Source of the DNA: Undibacterium hunanense
GTDB taxonomy: Bacteria > Pseudomonadota > Gammaproteobacteria > Burkholderiales > Burkholderiaceae_D
Reading direction: 5' to 3'
NCBI RefSeq assembly: GCF_014284335.1
Contig: NZ_JACOGF010000025.1
Coordinates: forward strand, 1 to 32,857
DNA length: 32,857 nt
In this document: piece after piece, positions 32,641 through 32,857 of the stretch
Layout of the letters: each line of letters begins with the position of its first letter
Numbering within the stretch: position 1 is the stretch's first letter
Made by a program: the position numbers and the translations under genes
The notes under the pieces: model-generated
What the model was told of the DNA's origin: nothing
The model's database searches: none
Seen by the model: only the letters and a program-made list of their open reading frames with translations

Positions 32641-32715
32641 TGCTTCCCCTCCATGTCAGGATAGATGTCGCGTCATCAGAAATCCAACCCGGTGGAGGGC
32701 GGAAGATAGAGTAAG

Positions 32716-32857
32716 ATGAAACGAGTACGCTATACAGCAGAACAAAAAGAATGGGTAATACAACAAATGACGCCGCCCATCAATCGTGCCATTGTGGAGT
32801 TAGCCCAAGCCACAGGAATCACTACTCCCACTCTGCGAATTTGGCAGAAAGAAGCGA
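32716..32857 (+). CDS. Transposase, N-terminal part (cut by window end)
   Basis: The open frame MKRVRYTAEQKEWVIQQMTPP continues to the window edge without a stop (47 codons seen). It contains a helix-turn-helix region, IVELAQATGITTPTLRIWQKEA, of the kind found at the start of IS3/IS911-type OrfA transposases. A purine-rich GGAAGATAGAG precedes the ATG. The sequence changes right after the repeat array's terminal block; a possible element end is TGTCAGGATAGATG near 32654. The IS family cannot be fixed from this fragment. Confidence 0.7.
   Translation, partial: MKRVRYTAEQKEWVIQQMTPPINRAIVELAQATGITTPTLRIWQKEA

Overview
The window looks like a chromosomal segment of a betaproteobacterium of the order Burkholderiales, most likely Oxalobacteraceae (Undibacterium/Herbaspirillum-like). 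This is judged from the protein sequences (AhpC, YceI pair, SecDF, QueA, RecG), the moderate G+C and the type of intergenic repeats. No rRNA, tRNA or CRISPR array was seen. Most of the window is ordinary housekeeping and stress-response chromosome. Both ends are repeat-rich, and the right end runs into the start of a transposase gene.

Layout, left to right. 1-531: mosaic of dispersed intergenic repeats. 532-1693: ahpD and ahpC on the minus strand, with an OxyR-like box upstream of ahpC and a hairpin between the genes. 1844-5113: a cytoplasmic triple-PAS histidine kinase and an HD-GYP c-di-GMP phosphodiesterase in one minus-strand operon. 5286-6134: psd (phosphatidylserine decarboxylase). 6442-7941: a probable Fur-controlled iron operon, hemP - unknown 112-aa gene - bfd - tonB, followed by a strong terminator and then bfr (bacterioferritin). 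8831-9439: a glutathione S-transferase. 9704-11071: purB. 11235-12437: a fatty acid hydroxylase/sterol desaturase-family membrane protein. 12743-15039: cytochrome b561 - yceI - yceI - marR, with a perfect dyad upstream of the first gene. 15258-19669: an RND efflux pump with its periplasmic adaptor. 19982-23317: yajC-secD-secF. 23625-25058: a DUF945/YdgA-like protein. 25202-26725: a flavin amine oxidase. 26862-29037: queA-tgt (queuosine). 29304-31490: recG, divergent from queA. 31526-32014: a GNAT acetyltransferase. 32041-32640: a five-unit tandem repeat with a 117-bp period. 32716-32857: the 5' end of a transposase gene.

Several modules work as units. AhpC/AhpD is a peroxide-reducing pair in which AhpD re-reduces AhpC. 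HemP, Bfd, TonB and Bfr link haem and iron uptake to iron storage and release. The cytochrome b561/YceI genes resemble the E. coli yceJ-yceI pair, with a MarR regulator added. QueA and Tgt act in sequence on tRNA queuosine, and YajC/SecD/SecF assist Sec export; the usual queA-tgt-yajC-secD-secF block is split here by two unrelated genes.

I did not find a convincing wholly new system. The points most worth a second look are the inverted repeat arrays that bracket the window and carry the same terminal motif, the uncharacterised gene in the iron operon, the dyad in front of the b561/YceI operon, a LexA-like site between queA and recG, and alternative hairpins between tonB and bfr.
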